From the NCBI GenBank assembly GCA_029782215.1, contig JAKOVD010000016.1, forward strand, positions 1 to 64,000: DNA of 64,000 nt, read 5' to 3'. Numbering within the stretch: the stretch's first letter is position 1; each line of letters starts with the position of its first letter. A model generated the notes under the pieces. It made no database searches, was not told the origin of the DNA, and worked only from the letters and a program-made list of their open reading frames with translations. Source of the stretch: Chloroflexota bacterium (lineage in GTDB: Bacteria > Chloroflexota > Anaerolineae > J102). Of the stretch, positions 53,590-63,153 are shown piece after piece. Made by a program: the position numbers and the translations under genes.

Positions 53590-53779
53590 AAGAGTCACTG
53601 CTCCGTTGCAGGAAAGATTAGAGGAAGCGCAATCATTGGGCGAAAAGAGGCCGGAAGATCCGAAGCCCGGTGGTCCGGCGCCAGGATCATCCGACCTGAG
53701 GATACAAACTACGGGATTTATTTGGCCAATCAGGGCCAGATAGTGACCTGGATCATACCGCACTCCCTCTTCTTCTGGC

Positions 53780-53785
53780 TAGAAT
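53780..53785 (+). promoter_or_regulatory. Probable -10 box before the zinc ribbon gene
   Basis: TAGAAT preceded by GGC, just before the GTG at 53798 and ATG at 53831. On the other strand TATGAT (53752-53757) may serve the oxidoreductase operon, making this a divergent control region. Confidence 0.4.
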
Positions 53786-53830
53786 GAAGTATCCATTGTG
53801 ACCGTTCTTCCATCTCAGCGAGGCTCATCT

Positions 53831-54094
53831 ATGAGTGCCATGAATCACCTGACGCTCGAACTCACCCCCGAAGAGCAGGAAATCGTCGGCCTGCTGCAAG
53901 AAGAGATGGGGCTTCCCGACGAGGAAGCCGTGATGAAGGTGCTTGTGCGCCAGGCCGTCCAGCGCGTGGCCATCACCTGCCCCACCTGCGGGCACTATGC
54001 CCGGCTCACCGAAGAGGAACAGGCGATGTGTCGCTCCTGCCTCTCGGTGATCACCCTCAGCGACGGCATCTGGGAGACCAACCGCCCCGGCTGA
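53831..54094 (+). CDS. Small zinc ribbon protein
   Basis: 87 residues. A helical, acidic N-terminus (E-L-T-P-E-E-Q-E-I-V-G-L-L-Q-E-E-M) precedes a C4 zinc ribbon: C-P-T-C near residue 53 and C-R-S-C near 72. Not recognised beyond the fold. A transcript start near 53792 is close to an in-frame GTG at 53798, which would add 11 residues; ATG 53831 has a GAGG nearby. Confidence 0.7.
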   Translation: MSAMNHLTLELTPEEQEIVGLLQEEMGLPDEEAVMKVLVRQAVQRVAITCPTCGHYARLTEEEQAMCRSCLSVITLSDGIWETNRPG

Positions 54095-54152
54095 CAGACC
54101 GGGAAACCGGGGATCCCAGTTTCCTGGTCTGCCGGTTTCCCGGTCTCCTGAT

Positions 54153-54590
54153 CTACTTCTTTCCGCGCCCCCTGCCCAACCAGACCACGGCGGTCATGAT
54201 CGTGACGGCGATCCAGAGCAGGGACCACATGCCGGTGATCATGCCGGCGATGGGGATGAGGGTGGCATTGTAGGTGCCGTCATAGCGCACGCCGTCCGGG
54301 CCAATGCGGATATAGCCCTGCGGGGTGACGCGGCCGCCGGCGCCGCCCCCACCGCCGCTGGCGATGGCGCTTTCGCCGGCTTCGGCGGCCTCTGCCTCAT
54401 CGTCGCCGTCCTTGTTCTTGGGCTTGACGGGACCGGAACCGGAGCCGTAGCCAAAGCCATACATCACCCTGGCCACGGGAATGAGGGTGTAGTCGCCTTC
54501 TTTGACAGCGTCGCCAAAGACGCTCCTGACGTCCAGATCATCGATCATCTGCTGGATGCGATCCAGGGTTTGGTTGGCCGATTCGTCCAT
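54153..54590 (-). CDS. GerW-family (YtfJ-like) protein with C-terminal membrane helix
   Basis: 145 residues. The domain V-F-G-D-A-V-K-E-G-D-Y-T-L-I-P-V-A-R-V-M-Y-G-F-G-Y-G (about 24-49) is the GerW signature found in spore germination proteins and in many non-sporulating bacteria. A charged Glu/Ala linker and a Gly run follow (about 60-88), then a second short beta region and a transmembrane helix at about 117-138. A sporulation role is not implied; no spore genes are seen nearby. Confidence 0.85.
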   Translation of the reverse strand: MDESANQTLDRIQQMIDDLDVRSVFGDAVKEGDYTLIPVARVMYGFGYGSGSGPVKPKNKDGDDEAEAAEAGESAIASGGGGGAGGRVTPQGYIRIGPDGVRYDGTYNATLIPIAGMITGMWSLLWIAVTIMTAVVWLGRGRGKK

Positions 54591-54697
54591 TGCGATAACC
54601 TCCGCGTATTGGTTGAGGTGAGGGGTTGCGTGATGCGTAAGGCGTACTGCTTAAGACGTAAGGCGAAAGAGGGCCGGTGTCCCGGTCTCCCCCGTCT

Positions 54698-55081
54698 CTA
54701 CCGCCTTGTCAACTTCATGCTCAGGAGCTTCGGGCGCCATCGGGCCGCCTGCCGCTGCGCGCCGAGCAGGCTGATGACCAGCATCGCCAGGCTGCACACG
54801 GCGGCCACGGCGGCAGCGCCCGCCCACATACCCAGGAGCGGGGCCCGATTCGGCGGCGGCAGCGACACGCGCCTCTCCCCGCCGTTGGCATCTCTGACAA
54901 TGACCTCAACCGGCTTCAGCCGCACCACGCCGCCCCCAGCTTGCCCATCCTCCTTGGTCCAGTGCCAGGCGCGCGCCTGCGCCACCGGCTGCACCGTATA
55001 GCCGGACAGCTCCCAGGGTTCGCCCATGACCAGTCTCTTGGTGCGCCGCAGGGGAAAACCGCTTTTGCCGTTGTTCGCCAT
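54698..55081 (-). CDS. Single-pass membrane protein of unknown function
   Basis: 127 residues; not recognised. The N-terminal half is polar and basic (P-L-R-R-T-K-R-L-V near residue 10, R-A-W-H-W-T-K-E-D-G near 36), a helix spans about 82-104, and the C-terminus is basic. It lies 107 bases upstream of the GerW-type gene on the same strand, so the pair may function together at the membrane. The flanking DNA carries short GTTTCCCGGTCTCCTGATC-like strings. Confidence 0.6.
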   Translation of the reverse strand: MANNGKSGFPLRRTKRLVMGEPWELSGYTVQPVAQARAWHWTKEDGQAGGGVVRLKPVEVIVRDANGGERRVSLPPPNRAPLLGMWAGAAAVAAVCSLAMLVISLLGAQRQAARWRPKLLSMKLTRR

Positions 55082-55218
55082 GATCAACCTGCCTGTTGAG
55101 GGAGAAAGTGGAGTGGGAAGCCAGGGAAACAGGAAACGGGAAAACCTGAAGCCGCCCGGTTGCCCGGGCGTCCGGTCTCCTGATCTCCTCACCTGCCGGC
55201 TGTTCCCATCTCACTCCA

Positions 55219-56262
<1,044 letters not shown>

Positions 56263-56283
56263 GTTGATCTCCTGGTTGGGAGC

Positions 56284-56300
56284 TGAACGTTGAAAGTTCA
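56284..56300. repeat. GTTGAA-type inverted repeat in the AlkD-LLM spacer
   Basis: The string GAACGTTGAAAGTTCAAC, with the core GTTGAA-N2-TTCAAC, overlaps the end of the AlkD-like gene. It belongs to the same family as 19472-19498. Confidence 0.5.
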
Positions 56301-57002
56301 ACTCTTCTTACCGGTTGTGAGCTTGTTGTTGACTTCGCGCAGGACGTGCGCGGGCAGGGCGCCGCGATGGCTGGCGACAAAGGCGTCGACAGCATCGGGA
56401 TGGGTCTTGGTGAGCTCGCGCAGCGCCCACGAGATGGCCTTGCTGATCATGGGGTCCCGTTCGTGAGCGGTGCGGTCGACCAGGTCCAGCGTGAGCGCCG
56501 GCACGGCGGTGTTGGCCCGCCGGTTGATCGGCACCGTCGCCACCAGGGCCAGGCGCCGGCTCCATACATCGGCATCGCCGATCAGCAGTTCCAGGTAGGG
56601 CAGGCGATCGGGCGGCTGGGCCATGACCCAGGGTCCGAACACCTTGGTGGCCAGCAGGTCACACACCGGCCAGCTATCGATGCCGCGCCGCCAACCGTCA
56701 AACAGCGCCCATGCCAGCCCGGGGATGCGCTTGGGGTAACGAAGCAGCAGCTCCAGCCCCAGCAATTGCTCATCGCGCGAGCCCGCCGTCGACAGGGCTT
56801 CCACCAGGGCCAGCAGCTCAGCATCGGACACCTGGGGATGCGCGGCCTGCCAGTCGCGGGCGAGTTCCTCCAGGTCTGGCATCCGCACGCCGTAGACCGC
56901 CAACGACGTGGGGGCCACCCGCAGCAGGCCGGCGCGATACTCGCCATCGGCGCGCTGGGAAAGCAGGTTCTGCAAGGACGCAAGCTCAGCGGAAAGGACC
57001 AT
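56298..57002 (-). CDS. AlkD-like DNA alkylation repair protein
   Basis: 234 residues, all-helical HEAT-like repeats. Typical blocks are Y-G-V-R-M-P-D-L near residue 37, D-S-W-P-V-C-D near 108, R-R-L-A-L-V-A-T-V near 148 and [13 protein letters not shown] near 183, which match the DNA glycosylase AlkD (3-methyladenine/7-methylguanine excision) whose Trp/Asp/Arg site is in these positions. The upstream region carries a 7-bp tandem repeat. Confidence 0.88.
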   Translation of the reverse strand: MVLSAELASLQNLLSQRADGEYRAGLLRVAPTSLAVYGVRMPDLEELARDWQAAHPQVSDAELLALVEALSTAGSRDEQLLGLELLLRYPKRIPGLAWALFDGWRRGIDSWPVCDLLATKVFGPWVMAQPPDRLPYLELLIGDADVWSRRLALVATVPINRRANTAVPALTLDLVDRTAHERDPMISKAISWALRELTKTHPDAVDAFVASHRGALPAHVLREVNNKLTTGKKS

Positions 57003-57005
57003 GTT

Positions 57006-57033
57006 GAATTGCGAATTGCGGATTGCGGATTGC
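57006..57033. repeat. Heptanucleotide tandem repeat (GRATTGC x4)
   Basis: Four consecutive 7-bp units, GAATTGC twice then GGATTGC twice, with a partial fifth. It lies directly before the start codon of the AlkD-like gene. Confidence 0.8.
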
Positions 57034-57087
57034 GAATGGGAGAGAGGACCTCTCGGCCCGGCGGTCGCCCGACCTCGCTTCTCCTGG

Positions 57088-57993
57088 CTACACTGCGCTC
57101 TCCTGCTTCAAGCCTTCGCAGAGCCGGCCCAGGAGGTCGTCAAGCCGGTTTCGATCACCGGCGTCAAGACAGGCCCACGGGGCAAAGAAGAAACGGTCGG
57201 TAGCTTCCTCGACCTCCTGGCGAAAGGCGCTGCCGGCGGCGGTCAGCACCAGGGCCTCATCGGGACCCGAGACAAACCCGCGCTCGCGCAGCTCCGCCAG
57301 GGCCTGGCGATACACCTCGCGCGGATGGCGCCGGCGGACGAGCTGCTGGTGCAGAACCTCAAGGGAGGGCGTCCCATCTCGCCAAAGCAGGGTGAGCGCC
57401 TCGATGGCGGGGCCCGGCAGCCCGGACGGCTTCCAGGCAGCGACGTGGCTATCATCGCGATAGGCTGACAGACAGGAGAGCAGTTGATCGATGGCGGGCA
57501 GCGGCGGGACGGGCAGCGGCATGAGGCGGTAGCTCAGGGACAACAGCCTGGGTTCAGGTGGGGGCGATGCCTGGCGGCTCGCCTGCACGAGGCGGTCGAG
57601 CAAGCTCACCAGGCGCTCCCCGTCAGCAGGAGAGAGGGGGTCCACCGCGACCATGATCGTCCGCAGGTCATCGGCAAAGGTCTGCGTTGCCGTGCGGCCC
57701 GCGGCGGTGAGGCGGAACGCTCCCTCCGTCTCGGTGACGTAGCCGCGGGCCGCCCCCGCCCGCAGTTGCGCCAGACCACGCTGTGGGTTCGTATAGGGAT
57801 TTTGCTCCAGCAGACTCCCCTCGGTGGCCGGCTCGGGTTCGGCGGCCAACACCCGCAGGAACGTGAACCAGGTCCAAACATCCAAGTCCGTTTCCTGGAC
57901 GTAGTAGTCAAGCGTCGCCGCCAGGTGAGGCGGCAGCTCGCGCTCGACATCGCTCATGGCCAGCCAGAGATGGTGATCGGTTGGGATACTCAT
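57088..57993 (-). CDS. Protein with two winged-helix-like domains
   Basis: 301 residues, family not identified. Two similar halves (about 15-115 and 180-275) each look like a winged helix: Y-T-N-P-Q-R-G-L-A-Q-L-R-A-G-A-A-R-G-Y-V-T and S-L-E-V-L-H-Q-Q-L-V...L-A-E-L-R-E-R-G-F-V, both followed by L-T-A-A-G. The first ends L-T-A-A-G-R-T, the second L-T-A-A-G-S-A. A MarR-like or helical sensor role is plausible. GGGAGG precedes the ATG. The gene lies 85 bases upstream of the AlkD gene start. Confidence 0.65.
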   Translation of the reverse strand: MSIPTDHHLWLAMSDVERELPPHLAATLDYYVQETDLDVWTWFTFLRVLAAEPEPATEGSLLEQNPYTNPQRGLAQLRAGAARGYVTETEGAFRLTAAGRTATQTFADDLRTIMVAVDPLSPADGERLVSLLDRLVQASRQASPPPEPRLLSLSYRLMPLPVPPLPAIDQLLSCLSAYRDDSHVAAWKPSGLPGPAIEALTLLWRDGTPSLEVLHQQLVRRRHPREVYRQALAELRERGFVSGPDEALVLTAAGSAFRQEVEEATDRFFFAPWACLDAGDRNRLDDLLGRLCEGLKQESAV

Positions 57994-58101
57994 CGATGAA
58001 CCTCCCTTTTGCGATTTCGTTTGTCATTATCGCCGATCGGGGCGGGGTCTGTCCATGATTTTCAGGCCGATCATCGCCCTTTGCGGCCGGCGTGGACCCC
58101 T

Positions 58102-59283
58102 TCAGGTGTTCGCCCGGTCAAACCCCTCGCGCAGGCGCTGCGCCGCCGCCTGCAGGGTCTCGATGCGCTTGCAGAAAGCAAAACGCACCACCCCTTCGCC
58201 CTGGCCGTGGTCGCCGTAGAAGTGGCCGCCCGGCACGACCGCCACGCCCACCGCAGTCGTCAACCAGCGGGCAAAATCAACAGCGCTCCACTGCGCCTGC
58301 GGCAAAGGCAGATCGCCGTAGGCAGCCATCACGTAATAGGCGCCTTCCGGACGATCGACCCCAAAACCCAGGCCGGCCAGCAAGGATACCATCAGGTCGC
58401 GCCGCTTGTGGTAGGCCGCCAGCAGCTCAGCCTCGTAGGAGTCGGGCAGACTCAACGCCGCTACGGCCGCGGCCTGAAGGGGCGTAGGCGCGCAGATGGT
58501 GAGAAAGTCATGGACCGCGCGCACGGCGCCGGCCAACGGGTCGGGAACAATGGCGTACCCCAGCCGCCAACCGGTCACGGCATAGGTCTTGCCCAGCCCC
58601 CCGATCGTGATGGTGCGCTCGCGCAGGGGTTCGAGACTCCCCGGTGAGAGGTGGCGGCGACCGTCATAGAGGATGTGATCGTAGATCTCATCCGTGATCA
58701 GAACCAGGTCATGTTGTGTGACCACGTCGACGATGGCTGTCAGCTCCTCACCGGCGAAGACACGGCCAGTGGGATTGTGCGGCGTATTGAGAATCAGGGC
58801 GCGCGTGCGGGGCGTCACCGCCGCCCGTAGGCGGTCGCCGTCCAGGCGGTAGTGAGGCCGGTCCAGGGACACCGCCACCGGCTCGGCGCCGGCAAACAGC
58901 ACGGCAGGCCGGAAGTTCTCGTGGGCAGGTTCGAGCAGCAGTACCTCGTCGCCCGGGTCAAGCACCGCCAGGAGGCTGGCGCAGATCGCCTCACTCACCC
59001 CGCAGGTGACGGCGATATGCCGGTCGGGCTGGACATCCCAGCCCAGCCGCGCCGCGTAGAGCTCAGCCAACCGGGTGCGCAAGGGTGGGTAGCCCCAGGT
59101 GACCGTGTACTGGTTGGCGCCCGCGTGCAGGGCCGCGACCGCCGCCTCGAGCACCGCCGGCGGCGGGTCATAGTCGGGATAGCCTTGGCTGAGGTTGATG
59201 GCGTTGTGCTGGAGCGCCAACCGGGTCATCTCCCGGATCATCGACTCCTGAAAACGGTTGGTGCGTTGGGCGGGCTGCAGCAT
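58102..59283 (-). CDS. Class I/II PLP-dependent aminotransferase
   Basis: 393 residues, MetC/YbdL-like branch of fold type I. The N-terminal I-N-L-S-Q-G-Y-P-D-Y, the N-T-P-H-N-P-T-G-R-V near 165, I-T-D-E-I-Y-D near 196 and the Schiff-base Lys in G-G-L-G-K-T-Y-A-V-T-G-W-R-L-G near 228 are intact. It most resembles methionine/kynurenine-oxoglutarate aminotransferases. It diverges from the ArfB gene, whose promoter is 80 bases away. Confidence 0.92.
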   Translation of the reverse strand: MLQPAQRTNRFQESMIREMTRLALQHNAINLSQGYPDYDPPPAVLEAAVAALHAGANQYTVTWGYPPLRTRLAELYAARLGWDVQPDRHIAVTCGVSEAICASLLAVLDPGDEVLLLEPAHENFRPAVLFAGAEPVAVSLDRPHYRLDGDRLRAAVTPRTRALILNTPHNPTGRVFAGEELTAIVDVVTQHDLVLITDEIYDHILYDGRRHLSPGSLEPLRERTITIGGLGKTYAVTGWRLGYAIVPDPLAGAVRAVHDFLTICAPTPLQAAAVAALSLPDSYEAELLAAYHKRRDLMVSLLAGLGFGVDRPEGAYYVMAAYGDLPLPQAQWSAVDFARWLTTAVGVAVVPGGHFYGDHGQGEGVVRFAFCKRIETLQAAAQRLREGFDRANT

Positions 59284-59368
59284 GGTCTTCTCCGGAAGGA
59301 TCTGCCCGTCGCAGGCAGAGGGAAAGCCGCTTACCCCTCAGGCGGCGCCTGAGGTCGCGGAGCAGCAG

Positions 59369-59377
59369 TGCTATTAT
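59369..59377 (+). promoter_or_regulatory. Extended -10 promoter of the arfB gene
   Basis: TGCTATTAT ends 8 bases before the ATG and there is no ribosome binding site, so the mRNA is probably leaderless. Confidence 0.6.
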
Positions 59378-59385
59378 AGCGGCTG

Positions 59386-59820
59386 ATGAGCGACAACACT
59401 TTGGCGATCACCGCCGGCCTGGCCATTCCCCTGGCCGAGATCCAATACCGCTTTGCCCGCAGCGGCGGACCGGGTGGCCAGCATGTCAACAAGAGCGAAA
59501 CGCAGGTCGAGCTGCTGTGGGACGTCGCCGGTTCGCCCAGCCTGACCGACCGCCAGCGCGCCCTGATCGCCGGGGCCTTGGCGAACCGGATCGACCAAGA
59601 GGGCATCCTCCACCTGGTAGCCAATGACACGCGCAGCCAGGAACGCAACCGCCAGGCGGTGACGGAGCGCTTCGTCCAGTTGGTAGCCGCAGCGCTGCGC
59701 CCGCGCCGCCGGCGTCTTCACACCGCCGTGCCCAAGGCAGAACGCGCCCACCGGGAAGAGATGAAGAAGCGCCGCGGTGCGCTCAAGCGCACGCGGTCCA
59801 GGGTCACAGACGACGCGTAG
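59386..59820 (+). CDS. arfB: Alternative ribosome-rescue factor ArfB (peptidyl-tRNA hydrolase YaeJ-like)
   Basis: 144 residues. The release-factor GGQ motif sits at Gly30-Gly31-Gln32 within S-G-G-P-G-G-Q-H-V-N-K, and the basic C-terminal tail (about 105-140, K-K-R-R-G-A-L-K-R) is the part that enters the empty mRNA channel of stalled ribosomes. It hydrolyses peptidyl-tRNA on non-stop complexes, useful if tmRNA fails. Apparently translated from a leaderless mRNA. Confidence 0.93.
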   Translation: MSDNTLAITAGLAIPLAEIQYRFARSGGPGGQHVNKSETQVELLWDVAGSPSLTDRQRALIAGALANRIDQEGILHLVANDTRSQERNRQAVTERFVQLVAAALRPRRRRLHTAVPKAERAHREEMKKRRGALKRTRSRVTDDA

Positions 59821-59911
59821 GCGTCACGCCCAAGGCGTATCGATCGGGAGGCGCGGGCCGGGACCCCAGGACCCCACAGGGTCACAGGGTTTCGGGCTTT
59901 CCCGGCCTACC

Positions 59912-59920
59912 TGCTAAACT
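59912..59920 (+). promoter_or_regulatory. Extended -10 promoter before the NUDIX-like gene
   Basis: TGCTAAACT, the same nonamer as at 33326-33334. The leader to GTG 60088 would be about 160 bases. Confidence 0.45.
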
Positions 59921-60087
59921 GATCGCAGAGTAGGAGCTGCAAGCCCGAATGTGGTCGTGTGCCGCCGATGGGCGGCGATGGACCTTGTTGATGACGCAGA
60001 TGAATGCAGATAAAGAGCGAGGTGGCTGTGCTCCACGACGCTGACCACAGCGACTCAGGCTTCGTCTTTGCGATGTAGAGGAGACCC

Positions 60088-60936
60088 GTGCGCGCGCCCA
60101 TCGACCGCTCCCTTCTTGCCGCCTGGCTGCGGGCCATCCCCCAGTCGCGGCATGAACCGCGTTCCCTGGACGATCTCCCCGGCGGTTCCGTGATTGGGCA
60201 GGGGCTGGCGGCCATGCTCCAGGTGTGGGGCGCCGTCGAGTTTTCGCCCGCGGGTATCCGCGCCGTCTCGCAGCCTGCCTACTACTTTCTCCACAGCCTG
60301 GCGGCCTGGGCCGAGACTTCCGGCCCCGTCATCCCCGACTGGTCATCCGAGGTGGGCACCACCGCCGGCGAAGGCTTGCGCCACGGCACCACTCTTGTCC
60401 ACTGGCTCGAGGCCGAGCGCCAGCGCCGAGACCCGGCAGCGCCGCCCATCCGCTTCACGCCTGTGGCCCAAGTCCTGGTGGTGCAGCGCCGGGATGCAGC
60501 CCAGGAGCCTCCCTGTTTCCTGGGCCAATGGGACGAACGCGCCGGCCAGTTCCAGATCATCGGCGGTCGCCAGAAGCAGAACCTGGACTGGGTGGAGCCC
60601 ATCGGGGAGACCGCAATCCGCGAGTTTGAAGAAGAGCTCGACGGCCAGGTCAGCCATGCACGGGGGGACTTCCGGCTGGAACCGCTGGCCAGCTTCGCGG
60701 GCGCCACGCGGCTTTCACCTTCGTTCGGCGCCCTCACGGCCTACCGGTTCAGCGTCTTTCGCGCCGCCGGCCTGCGAGAACTGACCCTGGGGCCACACGA
60801 CCACTGGCTGCGCCGGGATGACCTGCTCGCGGGCCGCCTGCCGACCGGCGAACCGGTGCGCGGGGATCATCTTCCCTACCTGGAGCAGGCGCTCGGCTAC
60901 ACCATCGACCAGCTTGCCTCATCGTTTACCGTCTGA
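60088..60936 (+). CDS. NUDIX-fold protein with N-terminal extension
   Basis: 282 residues. The C-terminal half (about 125-265) has a Nudix-like block: G-G-R-Q, a longer insert (K-Q-N-L-D-W-V-E-P-I-G) and R-E-F-E-E-E-L-D-G, so the R-E-x2-E-E core is kept while the first part of the box is stretched. The N-terminal half is helical with no motif. A sensor or scaffold rather than a hydrolase is possible. GTG 60088 follows a GAG-rich site (GAGGAGACCC). Confidence 0.7.
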   Translation: MRAPIDRSLLAAWLRAIPQSRHEPRSLDDLPGGSVIGQGLAAMLQVWGAVEFSPAGIRAVSQPAYYFLHSLAAWAETSGPVIPDWSSEVGTTAGEGLRHGTTLVHWLEAERQRRDPAAPPIRFTPVAQVLVVQRRDAAQEPPCFLGQWDERAGQFQIIGGRQKQNLDWVEPIGETAIREFEEELDGQVSHARGDFRLEPLASFAGATRLSPSFGALTAYRFSVFRAAGLRELTLGPHDHWLRRDDLLAGRLPTGEPVRGDHLPYLEQALGYTIDQLASSFTV

Positions 60937-60962
60937 CAAGACCGCCCCGGTCTCCCAAACCC

Positions 60963-61769
60963 ATGACTGAACTGATCTTCCTCGGCACGGGCGCCATCCG
61001 TCCGCAAACACCCGGCGACCACACGGCCATGCTCCTGCGGCATGGCGATGCCAACTTGCTGCTCGACGCAGGGCCGGCCGTGCTCATGCAACTGCACCGG
61101 GCAGGCATCGATCCGGCAGCCATCACACACGTCTACTTCAGCCACCAGCATGGCGACCATATGGTGGGCAGCGTCGTGCTGCCTTTCTACCCCGGCTTTC
61201 GCACCCTGATGGGGGCGGCGCCCGTCCTGGAAGCCTGGCGCCAGTTGATGCACGTGGTCTATCCCGGCTTGCTGGTCAGGCTGGAGCCGCAGATCGCCTA
61301 TCACCCCCTGCCGTGCGACCATGCTCACCCCTGTCCGGCGCTGCCCGGCGTCACGGTTCGTCTGGCGCTGGCCCATCACGGCAACGTACCCGCTTACGCC
61401 ATCCGCCTGGATATCTCTCCCTCAGCAGACGCGGGGACGCAGGGGCGCTTCAGCCTCGTCTACTCCGGGGACACCACCCCATCGCAGGCGGTGGCGAAGC
61501 TGGCCGCCGGCGTTGACCTGCTCATCCACGAGGCCACCTACCTGGAAAGCTCCGGCGAGGACGTCGGCGAGGTTCACAGCAGCGCCCGTGCGGCGGGCGC
61601 GCTTGCCCAACAGGCAGGCGTGCGCTGCCTCGCTCTGGTGCACCGCAGCGCGGGCGATCCCGCAGTCTGGCGGGACGAGGCGGCCGGAATCTTCAGCGGT
61701 CCTGTTCTCACACCACTTGCCGGCGACCGCCTCCACCTGCCCAACGATCTGGCCGCGTTCTGCCGGTAG
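60963..61769 (+). CDS. Metallo-beta-lactamase-fold hydrolase (RNase Z-like)
   Basis: 268 residues. Zinc ligands S-H-Q-H-G-D-H near residue 60, L-V-Y-S-G-D-T near 165 and the H-E-A-T-Y near 182 and H-R-S near 225 are intact. The layout resembles RNase Z/arylsulfatase-type MBL proteins that cut RNA or phosphodiesters, but substrate cannot be fixed. It starts 27 bases after the NUDIX-like gene. Confidence 0.87.
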   Translation: MTELIFLGTGAIRPQTPGDHTAMLLRHGDANLLLDAGPAVLMQLHRAGIDPAAITHVYFSHQHGDHMVGSVVLPFYPGFRTLMGAAPVLEAWRQLMHVVYPGLLVRLEPQIAYHPLPCDHAHPCPALPGVTVRLALAHHGNVPAYAIRLDISPSADAGTQGRFSLVYSGDTTPSQAVAKLAAGVDLLIHEATYLESSGEDVGEVHSSARAAGALAQQAGVRCLALVHRSAGDPAVWRDEAAGIFSGPVLTPLAGDRLHLPNDLAAFCR

Positions 61770-61783
61770 CTGCCGCTGCAAAC

Positions 61784-61824
61784 AAAGAGCCCTTTGGTGC
61801 GTCATGTCCAAAGGGCTCTTTATT
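61784..61824. terminator. Bidirectional terminator between convergent genes
   Basis: Perfect 14-bp stem (61784-61797 with 61808-61821) and 10-base loop; T-rich on both strands (TTTATT on +, TTTGTTTG on -). Confidence 0.92.
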
Positions 61825-61845
61825 AAACCTGGGTTCGTCACACGC

Positions 61846-62844
61846 CTAAGCCCAACCGCCTGTGCGTGCACTCTCGTAGATGCGCTCGATGACCCGCATA
61901 TTGGCGACGGCGTCTTCGATGGGCGTGGGCACTTCGGCATTCTCCAGGACTGCCAGGGCAAAGAGGTCGCCTTGCACGGTGTACTGGTCTGCGGTAGGCA
62001 GCAAGATCTCCTCGATACCCGCGGCGGTCTCCAGCCACATCCGGCAAGGGCGGTCGGGCGGGGCGTTGAAGGGGATCTCGATCTCGACGCGACCCGTGCT
62101 GCCGAAGATATTGACCCGTTGGTAGGGCGCAAGCTGTGTGCCCACCGTAAAGGTGGCGGTGTTGGCAGCCCCGTCGACGGCGCCGAAATCCATGAGGGCG
62201 GAGGTCAGACGGTCCGTATGGAAGTTGGGGTCATACTCGACGAAGCCGCTCACGCGCTCTGGCTCTCGCGCAAAAATGAAGCGTGAAACGGAAATGGGAT
62301 AGCAGCCGATGTCCATCAGACCGCCTCCGCCCATCTCGGCGATGTTGCGGATATTGTCCGGTTCGGCCAGGTAGTAGGAGAAGAAGGTCTGGATGGTGCG
62401 CAGCGGTCCGATGGCACCCTCGCGCACCAGTTGCCGGGCCTTCTGCCACTGGGGATGGTGGCGGAACATAAACGCTTCCATCACCTTGAGCTGAGGCCTG
62501 GCCCTGGCGGCATCGACCAACTGCTGGCCTTCGGCCGCGCTGAGACCGATGGGTTTCTCGCACAACACGTGCTTGCCGGCTTCCAGCGCCTTGATCGACC
62601 AGGGCACGTGCATGTGGTTAGGTAGAGGATTGTAGATGGCGTCCACATCGGGATCGGCCAGCAGCGCTTCATAGCTGCCGTACGCCCTGGGAATGCCCAG
62701 CCTTTGCACCGTGGCTTGCGCCTTGTCCAGGCTGCGCGAAGCAATGGCGATCACCTCACAGTACTGGCCCCGCTGCATGGCGGGGATCACCTTGTCCGTG
62801 CCGATGAGGGCGGTGCTTAGAATACCCCAGCGAACCTTACGCAT
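61846..62844 (-). CDS. Gfo/Idh/MocA-family oxidoreductase
   Basis: 332 residues. Rossmann N-domain G-I-L-S-T-A-L-I-G (a variant of G-x-G-x2-G/A), E-K-P-I-G near residue 95 with the catalytic Lys, then the alpha/beta C-domain with G-G-G-L-M-D-I-G-C-Y-P near 172. It oxidises or reduces a sugar or related polyol using NAD(P). AAGGAG precedes the ATG at 62844. No sugar transporter is adjacent. Confidence 0.9.
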   Translation of the reverse strand: MRKVRWGILSTALIGTDKVIPAMQRGQYCEVIAIASRSLDKAQATVQRLGIPRAYGSYEALLADPDVDAIYNPLPNHMHVPWSIKALEAGKHVLCEKPIGLSAAEGQQLVDAARARPQLKVMEAFMFRHHPQWQKARQLVREGAIGPLRTIQTFFSYYLAEPDNIRNIAEMGGGGLMDIGCYPISVSRFIFAREPERVSGFVEYDPNFHTDRLTSALMDFGAVDGAANTATFTVGTQLAPYQRVNIFGSTGRVEIEIPFNAPPDRPCRMWLETAAGIEEILLPTADQYTVQGDLFALAVLENAEVPTPIEDAVANMRVIERIYESARTGGWA

Positions 62845-63153
62845 GATGGAACTCCTTCCGATAGGTGAGCAAATTGGTCGACAGAAAGCATTGTAATCCA
62901 GCGGTCTGTGACCCAAGAAACTGCTCCTCAAACCGCCGATCTCCTCCCACAGCGGATGGCATTCATTTTATTGGCCATCCGGCATATGCATATCTGGCCA
63001 CACGGCAGATGACGGCGTGCCACAAAGTCCATAGGCTTAGGGTGGCATCAATGATGGTCGTCCGTGCCGCTGTGGCGTGGCACCCTAGAGATGGCTCGCC
63101 TCCCTACAGCCCCTTTCCGCGTTGTCAGCAACGGCCGTCGCTTATAAGCTGCA
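62845..63153. other. Intergenic region without genes
   Basis: 309 bases between divergent genes. It holds a hairpin GGATGGC-N13-GCCATCC (62954-62980), a 10-bp palindrome ATATGCATAT (62984-62993) and TGGCCA on both sides. No RNA gene is evident; the last part is the promoter of the PAS sensor. Confidence 0.5.
63122..63148 (+). promoter_or_regulatory. Promoter of the PAS sensor gene
   Basis: TTGTCA (63122-63127), 15-base spacer, TATAAG (63143-63148). The ATG is only 5 bases after the -10 box, again implying a leaderless mRNA. Confidence 0.5.
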
